This document shows, piece by piece, positions 43,917-56,600 of a stretch of 64,000 bases of DNA. The stretch spans positions 62,001 to 126,000 of the forward strand of contig CANJKZ010000476.1 in the NCBI GenBank assembly GCA_947471745.1, given 5' to 3'. Numbering within the stretch: the stretch's first letter is position 1; each line of letters begins with the position of its first letter. The DNA is from Closterium sp. Naga37s-1. Taxonomy: Eukaryota > Streptophyta > Zygnematophyceae > Desmidiales > Closteriaceae. Below the pieces are notes generated by a model, which was not told where the DNA came from, searched no databases, and saw only the letters and a list, made by a program, of their open reading frames with translations. Made by a program: the position numbers and the translations under genes.

Positions 43917-46900
43917 TGTCAGAAATAGGAAAGAATGATTGACTAGAATGACATTAGTACAGGGTTTGTATAGCAAAACCTAATTGGGCTGTACCCCATA
44001 AGGAGTGCCCCACTACATCCTAGAGCATATAAATGCATAGTTCTGATACACCCCCATAGGCAAAGTGGGGGACAAGCAAGAGAACGAAGCAAGGTCAAGC
44101 TCAGGGTGGATCACAACGTCACCACGCAGTCCGAGCACAAGCAAATGGCCACAAGGCCTGTCCACATGCAGAGTTATATAAAGGAGAACAAGCAGTACAG
44201 TGATCACAACCTAGCAAGTGTAAGCATGCAGGTATAAGTATATAGATCACAGTACAAGCAAAGTCAAGAAGTGAGCAAGTGAGGCCAAGTGGGCACAAGG
44301 CCTAGAACAGTACAGAAACGCTGATGATCACAAGGCTGAAGTGCCTTGGTGAAGATATTAGCAGTGTTGGCCTGAGAGGCCACGTAAACAAGACGAAGCT
44401 GACCACGCTGCTGCAACTCTCGAGCAAGGAAGTAGCGCAGAGTGATGTGCTTTGTTCTGTGCTCCAGTCTGTGCTCCTGACACAAGGCAATCATGGCCTT
44501 GTTGTCGACGTACAGAACTGGAGGAGAACGAGGCGGCTCGCCCAAGTCGGTCAGCAGGTAGGTGAGCCAGCGTAACTCCTGTGCAGCCATGGCCCCTGCG
44601 TAGATCTCAGCCTCACAACTGGAGCTGAGAACAGAAGACGAGCGGGTAGACCGCCACGAAACAGAGCCGGAGCCAAGGCTGAAGGTGTAACCCAGTGACG
44701 ATCGCTGGATAGCAAGATCGTCAACCCAAGAAGCGTCTGCGTGGCCAATGAGGACAACTCGAGCCCGTCCTCCAAGCACGAGCCCCATGCCCGACGTACT
44801 GCACAAGTAGCGCATCACCCTCTTAGCGGCCTTCCAGTGCTCTGGTTGGTGTCTCCCGGGCGCAACGTAGCGAGCCAGGATGCTAAGAGGGTAAGCAAGG
44901 TCAGGTCGAGTGCAGGTCATCAGGTACATGAGGCAGCCCACAAGCTCTGGATACGGGCCACTCGGCTCTACGGACTCATCCGAAGGCAGAGCTGAGAGCG
45001 AGTGACCGGTAGGCAGGAGTGGCCTGTGGAGAGGAGTACTCGAAGCCGAAGCGCTGAAGGACCTGCTGCACCATGTGTGACTGAGTCAAGGTAATGGTGC
45101 GCTGTGCTTTGTCCCGGGTGATCTGCAAGCCAAGATAGCTGCGCAGCTCACCCAGGTCTGTGCACGTGGGCGAGTCCCTTAGAGTCAGCAGTGGCAAAGA
45201 CCAAGTCGTCGACGTACACGAGGATGTAGAACGGCGGCAGAGAAGTGTCGGTGCGTAGAAACAACGACGGGTCAGCAGTAGAAGGTGCAAACCCAAGAGC
45301 CGCAAGAGTCGTCCTCAGTGTGTCGTTCCACTCGCGAGGCGCCTGGCATAGACCGTAGACTGGCCGCCGGAGGCTCCACTGGGTACCAGCAGGAAACGAC
45401 CCAATGAAGCCAGGTGGGCGGCGCAGCCAGATCTCCTCGTGCAGGCTGCCCTGTAGGAAAGCAGTGCTGAAGTCAAGAGAGTGAAGCTCGTAGTCACGCT
45501 GAGCGGCGACGTGCAGCAGAACCCGAAGAGTGGTCATCTTCGGGGTGGGGGAGAAGGTCTGGAAGAAGTCAACTCCCTCTCGCTGACTAAAGCCTCGTGC
45601 AACGTAACGCGCCTTGAAGACAGGCGGAGAACCCGGCGGCCGCTTCACCCTGAAAATCCACATGCCACTGACAATGTTCGCCCCAGGTGGGGGAACCTCG
45701 TCAACGTAAGTGCCTGTGGACTTCCAGGATGCCATCTCTGCGTCCATGGCTGTCTGCCACTGAGAGGAGTAGGGACCCTCTATCGCCTCTGCGTAAGAGC
45801 GCGGGGTCGGGATGTCTGGTGCATCCGGGTCTCCCTCAGGTGCAATCAGCATGGACACGAGATGAGGTACAGTAGCTGCAAAGCACTCAAAGTCCTCCTG
45901 CCTGTCCTCAAGGACGTCCGTGCCAAGAGCACACTCACCCTCGACGGACGGAGGACAGACAGACTCAGACTCAGCAACAAGACTAGCGGCGTAGTCTAGA
46001 CGACAGGCGGCAACAAAGTCAACCAGCTTAGCAACTAGGGCAGACGCAGCAGTGGACTCAAACGAAGGGTCAGTGACAACAGTGGCTAGAAGACGCGTGA
46101 CAGTAGGACTGGCAGCACGAGCAAGGTCTGACGGCGGGTCAGGGACGTGAGGAAGAGAGGACGCAGGAGGAGATGGCAGAGGGACACGCTGTGGAGCAGT
46201 GGAATGACGGAGTGCCATCTGGTGCGTGCCTGGGACAGCAGGAGGACGCGGACGCGGAGCACGACCAGTGCGAACAGTGCGAACAGATGACGCAGGACGA
46301 GACACAGGCTCACGACGCTCTGTAAGACCTCTAGTCGGCCTAGAGTAAGGAGAAGGACCAGGCAGTGGGGAGGGTGGCTGTAACTGCGACTGCGACTGGT
46401 CAGGCGGTGGACACAGTAAGGGAGGAGTAGGACCAGTAGAAGGCGGGAGGCCAAGAACCTGCTGAAGGAGTGGAACGAAGTACGGCCACGGCCGCGCAGC
46501 GCCTCCAGAACCAGCAGAGACAGCACCAGTACCCCAGCTCCAGGGTCTCCAGCTCGAACTCCTACAGCACCACCAACTCCAGCACCTCCAGCAGCTCCAG
46601 CTCCAGCAGCACCTCCAGCAGCAACAGCTCCAGCGCCTTCAGCTCCAACTCCTGCAGCACCACCAGCTCCAGCACCTCTAGCTCCAACTCCTGCAGTACC
46701 ACGAGCTCCAGTAGCTCCAGTACCTCCAGTACGAGCACCTCCGGGACCAGCGGCTCCAGCACCTCCAGCAGCTCCAGCACCAGCAGTACCTCCAGCAGCT
46801 CCAGCTCGAGCAGCTCCAGTACCTCCAGTACGAGCACCTCCGGGACCAGCGACTCCAGCACCTCCAGCAGCTCCAGCACCAGCAGTACCTCCAGCAGCTC

Positions 46901-49900
46901 CAGCTCCATCAGCTCAAGTACCTCCAGTACGAGCACCTCCGGTAGCTACAGCACCAGCAGGACCTCCAGCAGCTCCAGCTCCAGTAGCACCTCCAGCGGT
47001 AGGCCCCCGAGCTCCAGCAGCACGGCTACAGCGCGGAGCGTACCACTCGCGCAGCTGCTGTGGAGAGAGGGGCTCCCGCCGTGACAAGACACCCGGAGGA
47101 CCTCCAGACTCAGCACGCTCAGGCTCAGCACCCCCAGGCTCAGCACCCCCAGACTCAGCACCCTCAGTCTCAGCAACCCCAGGCTCAGCACCCCCAGGCC
47201 TCGCACCCGCAGGCTCAGCACCCCTAGCAGCACCAGAGTCGACAGCTACCTCGATAGGCTCGACAGGGTCTACCTGGGACACACCTGAGGGGGCAGGACC
47301 TTGAGGGGGGAGGGGGTCTACCGGAGGAGCACCTGGTGCGAGGAAGAGCGGCGGGGGGGGGGGGTGAGGGGCAGTGCAGTAGGGAAAGAGACGGTAGTAA
47401 GGTACCGACTCGTCGAACGTGACGTCCTGAGAGGACAGAACACGACGCGAGGTGGGGTGGTAAAACCGCCAACCAGGCGCATCAGGGGGGAAGCCAAGGA
47501 AGACGCAGGGAACAGCATGGGAGGACAGCTTGTCCGCGGAAGAATCGCGGACAAAAGCTCGAGATCCCCAGACACGGAACACAGACGCATCGCCAACCTT
47601 CCCCGTCCACCGCAGAGTAGGTGTGGTCTTTGGCACGGAGACACGAGGCTGGAGGTTGAGCTGATGCGCAGCGTACTAGACTGCGAACGGCCACAGAAAA
47701 TGGGGAGCAGCCGCATGGATCATGGACGTGCGAGCGACGTCCATGACCATGCCAATGCGGTGCTCAGCAATCCCATTTTGCTGTGGGGAGGCCGGAAGCG
47801 TGAACGTCTGGCGGATGCCCTCCGCACGACAGAAAGCCCGCAGAAGGTCGGAGGAAAACTCACCACCTCTGTCGGAGTGCAGACGCAGAACAGGAAGGTC
47901 CGAGACGAAACACTCGCTGAGCTGGTGACGGGCAGCGCGGATCCAGTCGATCAACACCTCAGTGACCTCACCCTTGCGGCGCAAGGGGAAGACTATGGTG
48001 TAACGTGTGTAGTCGTCAACGACCAGCAGAAAGTAACGCTCGTGACCCTGTCCACGGACGCGGGCTGGGCCCCACACGTCCATGTGGAGAGTCTGCAGGG
48101 GAGCCTCCGTCGGAGGGAACTCGGAGGAGTGAGGAGCGGCGCGCTGCCGTCCCTCGACGCAAGGAACGCAGGTAGGGGCAGGCCCCGGTGGGAGGGGAGG
48201 GAGAGACCGGGGGAGACCAGAGACAAGGGTACGGGAGGCCATACCTCGGAGACGAGGCAGGGAGGGGTGACCAAGGCGGTGGTGCCAAAGGAGAGTCTCG
48301 TGTGACAGAGGCCGACACGAGAAGGGGGCAGACTCCGGACCAGACCTGGACGGGGCAGCAAACACCTGACTAGACGCGGCTACCTGACCAGACGCAACAA
48401 CCGGAGGAGACTCAGTAGTCAGTGTGTACAGGCTCGACCCAGGCCGACGGGTGAACGTAGCCAGGTGGCGGCCCGTCCGAGTGCACGTACAGTGGGTCAC
48501 ACACTGACCTCCAGGAGTGAACTGGTCAACCCACACGTCCTGGAGGTCAGCTCCACTCACCAAGTTCGTAGAGAACGAGGGGAGGTGAAGACCCGACATT
48601 GAGCCCGACGGGGCCGCCGGACACGGCAGAACTGTGGAGGAGTGCGCAAGGACTGGGCCCCCAGCGGGGTCCGCCAGGGAGACTGCAACCGGCCGACTGA
48701 GCGGCGTGAGTGTGGTGCTGTCGCGAAAGAAGGAGCGGGAAGCAGCTGAGTCAAGTGTGAAGGTGTGCAAGGCCTCAGCAGGCGCAGTACCAGAGAGAGC
48801 AGACTCACTAGCACCTGGAGCAGCAGACTCACTAGCACCTAGAGCAGCAGCCTCAATGCCCGGGTCGGGCGGAACACACAGGTAACAGTCACCCTCGGCA
48901 CTAATAGTCGCAGCATACATGGCAGCAAGGAGAGCATCGAAATCAAGATAAAAGATAGCAACACCAGAATTAAGTAGATCAGCCCAGCCAGGGAGCTCAA
49001 CGGCGTCAGGAAACTGTGTACGCCAGGCGTCAGACAAGCGACCGAAACAACGCTGCGTAGTGTGTGGCAGCCCGCACGTCTCCCCACGGCGCTCGCCGGT
49101 GCGGAGAACGTAAGCGCAGGGACCAACACCCCCAGACCTCCCACGCCCAGCGTACCACTCACGAAGCTGCTGGGCCGACGGGGCCTCACGGGAACGCGGC
49201 TGCTGCTGTCGCTGGCTACCGCCAAAGCCTCCATGCTGTGCGGCTCCACCCCGACCAGCACCACCGCCGCCGCCACCTCCACTGCCGCTGCCGCTGCCTC
49301 CACCACCTCCACCGCCGCCACCGACGCCCCCACTCCCGCCACCACCCCCACCTCCACCCCAACCCCCTCCGCCTCCTCCACCTCCACCACCGCCGCCCCC
49401 GCCGTCCCCTCCACCACCCTTGCCCCCCTTGCCCCCCTTGCCCTTGCCGCTGCGGCGCCTCCCACTAGGAGCAGACGCAGCCCTGACCTCCTCGGTGCCA
49501 ACAAGGTCGACAGCAGCAGCAGAAGCAACAGAGGGCAAAAGGGGAACGGGGGAACACCCCTCAAAGAAAGGGGCACGAGGGTCGCCGCGAGAAGCCCCTA
49601 CAGCGACTAAGCTAGTCTCAGCTACAATTAGGCGCTCCTCGAGCAGGTCGACGGTGAGCTCGTAGGGGCTAAGAGAGAGAAAGTGGTCCCTGACTGAGCG
49701 AAGAGAGTCAGGGAGATGGGTGACTAGGTAGAAGAGGGTGATGTACATGGGGGGGGGGTTCTTGGCGCAAAACTCGGCGGGAAGCGCAGCGCGGTAGCGG
49801 GTGTCACTAGTGCGGAGGTGAGTGATGAGGTCAGCGACTGTGGCAAAGGCGGCCAGGTCAGGGAACAAGTTCGGCAGCATGATGCGGCTGAGGGCAGCAG

Positions 49901-51129
49901 TGGCAGGGGAGGAGTAGCGTGCGACGTCAGCTTTATACAAAGACTTAGCAGTCTTGTACTGGCCAAAGTGCGCGCGCTCAGCAGACGGCAGGTGACTACG
50001 AACAGCAAGGCGAGCAACAGCGTCACGAGTAGTCCACTGCGAGCGAACAGTACTGTCAGCAGTGGCAGCAGGTGCTACAGAGGTGCCGGACGTGTGATCG
50101 AAAAGCGAGACTCCGTCCCTAGAGTCGCACTGAAGATAGAGCTGCAGGTCATCTACCCAAACGTCGAAATCGACCGCACGACCCTCAGCATCGAAGGTAA
50201 GAACATTAGGGCTAGCCATGGCGGCAGTAGCAGCAGTAGCAGCTGAAGAAGCAGTAGCAGCAGCGGCTCAGTAGGGCAGGGCGGCGCGGTTCGGCAGAGC
50301 GGCGCGGCTCGGCTGGGCGGCGCGGCTCGGCTGGGCGGCGCGGCTCGGCCGGGCGGCACGGCTGGGCGGCGCGGCTCGGCTGGGCGGCGCGGCTCGGCAG
50401 GCAAGCAGGCGCGGCAGCGCGCTTGAAGGGCAGGTGCGCGGGTAGCGCGGGTAGGGCAGGTGCTCACCAGGGGCGGGTAGGGCAGGTGCCACCGGCGGCG
50501 GGTAGGGCAGGCGCGCGACTGGCGCGGGTAGGGCAGGCGCTCGACGGGCGGCTGCAGGCGCTCGACGGGCGGGTAGGGCCGGCGCTCGATGGGCGGGCAG
50601 GGCAGGGCTGCGACAGCGGGTAGGGCAGGGCCGCGACTGGCGGGTCGGGCAGGTCCGCGACGGGCGGGTTACGCAGGGCCGCGACGGGCGGCAGGGCAGA
50701 GCAGGCGCGCGACGGCGACTGCAGGTAGGGCAGGCGCTCGACGGCGCGGGTAGGGCGGGCGCGCGAACGCGCGCTTAGGGCAGGGCCGCGACTGGCGGCT
50801 AGGTCAGGGCCGCGACGGGCCGTTAGGGCAGGGCCGCGATGGGCCGGGAGGGCAGGGCTGCTACGGGCGGCAGTAGGGCAGGGCGCACGACGGCGCAGGT
50901 GAGGCAGGCGCGAGGCGCGCTTCGGGCAGGGCAGGAAAAACAAATCGTGGTGGGCCCTAAAAAAAACGTTCCCACTAGGGAACCTGCTCTGATACCATGT
51001 CAGAAATAGGAAAGAATGATTGACTAGAATGACTGCAGTACAGGGTTTGAATAGCAAAACCTAATTGGGCTGTACCCCATAAGGAGTGCCCCACTACAGC
51101 CTAGAGCATATAAATGCATAGTTCTGACA
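43917..51129 (-). mobile_element. Ty1/copia element 2, in chromovirus gag
   Basis: Target duplication GTTGC (43,912-43,916 and 51,130-51,134). LTRs of 132 bp at 43,917-44,048 and 50,998-51,129 differ at about six positions, making it the oldest of the three copias. Primer site TGGTATCAGAGC sits at the high-coordinate end. Approximate parts: gag 49,500-50,219, zinc motif 49,030-49,110, protease near 48,740, integrase 47,560-48,300, repeat-rich linker 46,150-47,290, RT 44,800-45,700, RNase H 44,270-44,760. Broken, with about four interruptions. Confidence 0.93.
50270..50900. repeat. GC-rich repeats in the copia 2 leader
   Basis: Degenerate repeats of GGCGCGGCTCGGCTGGGC, then units of the type GGGTAGGGCAGG(C/G)CGCGAC, occupy the leader between gag and the 5' LTR. 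Confidence 0.8.
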
Positions 51130-52290
51130 GTTGCGACGAATGCAGCTGCAGCGCCGTTTAAGGGGCGCTACTTTGCTTGCAACAGGCCGGGCCATCGCAA
51201 AAACGAGTGCCCAGAGGAGCTAAGGCGCCGCGGAGCAGAGCAGGGGAGGGAGTTTCAGAGGCAGGGAAACGCCAGCAGTCAGTAGAAATTGGGCCAACTA
51301 CTGACGAGACTGCCTGCTCGCCCAACCTCACCGACCCTCACCGAGTCACAGTACCGATTCACGCCATCGATCGGGCTCGGATGAATAAGGAGGGTACAGT
51401 GACGGATTGCCCAATACTGATCCATGGGAAAATACAGGGAGCAGCAGTGAAGATTTTTATAGACGGAGGGGCAAGTCACAGCATAGTTAATACCGCGACC
51501 GCACGGAAGCTGCAACTGGCACTTAGTCGGTGCTTACCGGAGATAGACGCACGCTTAGTTGACGGAACGCCGCTGGCCATACAGGAGAAGGTGGAGAGGG
51601 TAAAAGTTCGCTGCGGGGGGAACTTCGGGTTTACACTGGATGGGCTCGCGACAATATTGGATGGGCACGACATTTTACTGGGACGTGATTGGCTGCGACG
51701 ATATAACCCGCGAATCGACTGGACGACGGGTAGCTGCACTGTGCGAAGTAGCGGTAACTGGGTTGAACTACTCGCTAGCAGTCGCCCGAGTCTTCAACGG
51801 TCCACGTCAACGCCATCACGATGAAACGAGCTGTCGCCGCTGGAGCTGACGTGTACGCAGTGGATATAGCATTAGTTGGAGAAGCAGAGCAGCCGAGTGA
51901 TTTTCCGAAACTGCTGGCAGCGGTACCGCCCGAACTACAGGAACTGTTGAAACGGTACCCGGGGATTTTTCCCGATGACTTATCGGAGGGACTGCCACCT
52001 TAGCGGGCACACGATCACCGAATAGAGTTAGAACCCGGGGCACAGCCAACCGTACAGCGACAGTTCAGACTGACACAGCCAGAGCTGGACGAACTGAGGA
52101 AGCAATTAGATTACCTGTTAGAGAAAAAAATCATCCGACCGAGCTCGTCACCGTTCGCCGCACCGATACTATTCACACCGAAGAGAGACGGAGGGTTTTG
52201 CATGTGTATCGACTACAGAGCACTGAACAGGGTAACAGTCAAGTCACGATACCCCATTCCCCGCGCCGACGAACTGATAGATCAACTACG
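51130..52290 (+). pseudogene. Chromovirus zinc-knuckle, protease and start of reverse transcriptase
   Basis: A nucleocapsid-like CNRPGHRKNECP lies near 51,180. An aspartic-protease region (IDGGASHSIV, then LGRDWLRRYNP) lies at about 51,450-51,720. The beginning of the reverse transcriptase lies before 52,290. Broken fossil, bordered by later insertions on both sides. Confidence 0.85.
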
Positions 52291-53631
52291 TGTCAGAATG
52301 TTATAATTGTCTAGCCTGCAGTGGGGTACTCTATAGCGAGTACAACCCAATTAGGGTTTCCTATATGTATCTCAACTGCTGCTAGTGCAAACCCTCCTTT
52401 GCTCATTTCTGTTTCTGCCTGCTAATCTTGACATGATATCAGAGCAGGTCGACCCTCCTGGGTCGATCCTGTGGGTGGGCCCCACTTGATGCTTCCGCTG
52501 CTCTACTGTTGTCGCGCGCCCCGGGCGCGCGACCCTTTCTTCCTGCCGCACGCTCGGAGCGCGCGGCGTTTTTCATCCCGCCGTGCGCTCGGGGCGTGCG
52601 GCGGTTTTCTGCCCGCCGTGCGCCCCGAGGCGCGCGGCGGTTTCCTGCTTCGCGCGGCGGTTTTCTGCCCGTCGTGGCGCCCCCGGAGACCTGCGCGCTG
52701 CCCCCCGTCGCCTGTCGCGGCGCCCTGGGGACCCGCGCGTCGCCCTCCTCCCGTCGCCTCGTCGCGGCGCCCTGGGGGCCCGCGCGCCGGCCCCTCCCGT
52801 CGCCTCGTCGCGGCGCCTTGGGGGCCCGCGCCCTGCTCCTTCGTGGCGCCCAGGAGACCCCCCCGCCGCCTCCCTTTCCCTCCGTGAACCGCCCCTGCTG
52901 CTTCCCGCGCTCCTGCCTGCGTTAGGGTTTGGGGGTGGCGGGCATGGGGGTGACCGGTGTGGGTAACCTGCAGCTCCTCCTCCTCCTCCGTCTCCCACTG
53001 CTGCAGCTGCCGCTGAGGGGGGTGGGTGTGTGGGAGCCGAGGGTTTAGGGTTTAAGGGGGGTGCCGTGGGAGTGGAGCTAGGGTTTCAGCAGGGGGTGTG
53101 TGAAAGGGGGGTGGGACAGTTGGGGGAGGTTGAGCGGAGGCTGCCGTCTTGTCGTCCGCAGCACCTGTAGTCCGGGGCGCTGTCCTGGTAGCCCAGAGAG
53201 CCGGCTGCGCCTGTCGTCCGTGGGTCCGTTGCTCCTGCCGCTCCTCGTAGCCGCCGAGCCAGTTACTCCAGTAGTCCGGGGCGCTGTCCCGGTAGCCACT
53301 GTGCCAGCCGCTCCTGTTGCCCGTGTGTCTGCAGCTTCAGCCGTCGCCTCCTATCTTCTCTCCTCTTACAGTCCCGCCTCCTCCTCCTCACCTGCCCTTT
53401 GTGAATGCCTCTAGCTTTGCTTGCACTTGTGAACCTGCTCTATGACTGCTTGCTCTGCTGATTATACCCCACTTTGACTATGGGGGTGTGTCAGAATGTT
53501 ACAATTGTCTAGCATGCAATGGGGTACTCTATAGCGAGTACAACCCAATTAGGGTTTCCTATATGTATCTCAACTGCTGCTAGTGCAAACCCTCCTTTGC
53601 TCATTTCTGTTTCTGCCTGCTAATCTTGACA
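52291..53631 (+). mobile_element. Non-autonomous LTR element C, in chromovirus RT
   Basis: 143-bp LTRs at 52,291-52,433 and 53,489-53,631 differ at about three positions. Target duplication CTACG. Primer-like TGATATCAGAGC follows the left LTR. The interior is closely similar to element B, particularly its 3' half, and has no coding domains. Confidence 0.92.
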
Positions 53632-53639
53632 CTACGAAC

Positions 53640-56600
53640 TGTTAGAATGAACAAGTGTGTTTGAACTAGCAGGATTGAGAGTACAAGTAGGAAACCCTAG
53701 AATGTTGTACCCCCTAAGGCTAAACCCACTATAGCCTACAGAATATAAACATATACAATGTTTGACACACCCCCATAGGCTAAGTGGGAGACAACCAGAT
53801 GGTCACAAGACCAGTCAGAGCAAAGCAAAGCAAAACAAGCTCAGGGTGGATCTCAAGGATACCACACAAATTCCGAGCACAAGCAAATGGTCACAAGACC
53901 AGTTCACATGCAGTTTGATAATATAACAAGAGGTACAGTGATCACAACCTAGCAAGTGTAAGCATGCAGGTATATACATAGAGATCACAGTACAAGCAGA
54001 GTCAAGAAGTGAGCAAGTGAGGGACAGTAGGCACAAGGCCTAGAACAGTACAGAAACGCTGATGATCACAAGGCTGAAGCGCCTTGGTGAACACATCAGC
54101 AGTGTTGGCCCAAGTGGCCACGTAAGAGAGACGAAGCTGACCACGCTGCTGCAGCTCTCGAGCAAGGAAGTAGCGCAGAGCGATGTGCCTCGTTCTGTGC
54201 TCCAGTCTGTGCTCCTGACACAAGGCAATGGCTGCCTTGTTGTCGACGTACAGCACTGGAGGAGAACGAGGCCGCTCTCCAAGGTCGGTCAGCAGGTAGG
54301 TGAGCCAGCGTAGCTCCTGGGCAGCCATGGCTGTGGCGTAGATCTCAGCCTCACAACTGGAGCTGAGAACAGAGGAAGAGCGTGTAGAACGCCAGGAAAC
54401 AGAGCCAGAGCCAAGGCTGAAGGTGTAACCCTGAGACGACCGCTGCGTAGCCTGGTCGTCAGCCCAAGAAGTGTCTGAGTGTCCAGTGAGGATAACGTCG
54501 CGCCGTCCTCCAAGCACAAGCCCCATGCCCGACGTACTACACAAGTAGCGCAACACCCTCTTAGCGGCATCCATGTGCTCCTTCCGGTGACGGCCAGGAG
54601 CGACATAGCGTGCTAGGATGCTAAGAGGGTAGGCTAGGTCAGGTCGAGTGCAGGTCATCAGGTACATGAGGCAGCCCACAAGCTCTGGATACGGGCTACT
54701 CGGCTCTACGGACTCATCCGAAGGCAGAGCTGAGAGCGAGTGACCGGTAGGCAGAGGAGTGGGCTGAGGCGAGGAGTACGTGAAGCGGAAGCGCTGAAGG
54801 ACCTGCTGCACCATGTGTGACTGAGTCAAGGTGATGGTGCACTGTGCTCTGTCCCGGGTGATCCGCAAGCCAAGATAGCTTGTCAGCTCACCCAGGTCTG
54901 TGCACGTGTGTCTCTTCTGCAGCTCCGACTTCACGTGGGCGAGTGCCTCAGTGTCAGCAGTAGCAAAGACCAAGTCGTCTACGTACACGAGAACGTAGAA
55001 CGGCGGCAGAGTGGTGTCGGTGCGTAGAAACAGCGACGGGTCAGCAGTAAAAGGAGCAAACCCAAGAGCAGCAAGAGTAGTCCTCAGTGTGTCGTGCCAC
55101 TCACGGGGTGCCTGGCGGAGACCGTAGACTGGCCGCCGGAGGCTCCACTGGGTACCAGGAGGGAACGACCCAGTGAAGCCAGGTGGGCGGCGCAGCCAGA
55201 TCTCCTCGTGCAGGGTGCCCTGTAGGAACGCAGTGCTGAAGTCAAGGCAGTGGAGCTCGTAGTCACGCTGAGCAGCGACGTGCAGCAGAACCCGAAGAGT
55301 GGTCATCTTCGGGGTTGGGGAGAAGGTCTGGAAGAAGTCAACTCCCTCTCGCTGATTGAAGCCTCGTGCAACGTAACGCGCCTTGAAGACAGGCGGAGAA
55401 CCCGGCGGCCGCTTCACCCTGAAAATCCACATGCCACTGACAATGTTCGCCCCAGGTGGGGGGACCTCGTCGACCTAGGTGCCTGTGGACTTCCAGGAAG
55501 CCATCTCTGCGTCCATGGCTGTCTGCCACTAAGAGGAGTAGAGACCCTCCATCGCCTCTGCGTAAGAGCGTGGGGTCGGGATGTCTGGTGCATCCGGGTC
55601 TCCCTCAGGGGCAATCAGCATGGACACGAGATGAGGTAAAGCAGCGGCAAAGCACTCAAACTCCTCCTGTCTGTCCTCAAGGACGTCCGTGCCAAGAGCA
55701 CACTCACCCCCGACGGACGGAGGACAGACAGACTCAGACTCAGCAACAAGGCTAGCGGCGTAGTCTAGACGACAGGCGGCAGCAAAGTCAACAAGCTCAG
55801 CGACTAGAGCAGACGCAGCAGAGGACTCAAAGGAAGGGTCAATGACAACAGTGGCAAGGAGACGCGCGACAGTAGGACTGGCAGCACGAGTAAGGTCTGA
55901 CGGCGGGTCAGCAACGTCAGGAAGAGAGGACGCAGGAGGAGACGGCAGAGGGACACGCTGTGGAGCAGTGGAAGGACGCAGGGTCATATAGTGAGTGCCA
56001 AGGACAGGAGGAGGACGCTCACGCGGAACACGACGACCAGTGCGGGCAGCGCGGACAGGCGACTCTGGACGAGACTCAGGAGACGCAGGACTAGACTCAG
56101 GCGACGGAGGACGAGACTCAGGCTCACGACGCTCCGTAAGACTACCCGTCGGCGCAGTGTAAGGAGAAGGAGCAGGCAGCGGAGAGGCAGACTGTAACTG
56201 TGACTGCGACTGGACAGACGGTGGACTCAGTAGGGGAGGAGAAGGACCAGTAGAGGGCGGGAGACCAAGAACCTGCTGAAGGAGCGGAATGTAGTACGGC
56301 CGCGGCCGCTCAGCACCTCCAGCTCCAACCCCCTCAGCAGGTCCAGTCCCAGCAGCTCCAGTACCTCCAGTACGAGCACCTCCAGGACCAGCGACTCCAG
56401 CAGCTCCAGTAGCACCAGCACTGTCAGAATGTTAGCAGCACCTCCAGCAGCGCCAGCAGCACCAACAGCAGCAGCAGCACCTCCAGCAGCTCCAGCAGCA
56501 GCGTCAGCAGCACCAGCACCTCCAGCAGCTCCAGTAGCACCAGCAGCACCGCCAGCAGCAGCAGCACCTCCAGCAGCTCCAGCAGCACCTCCAGTAGCGC

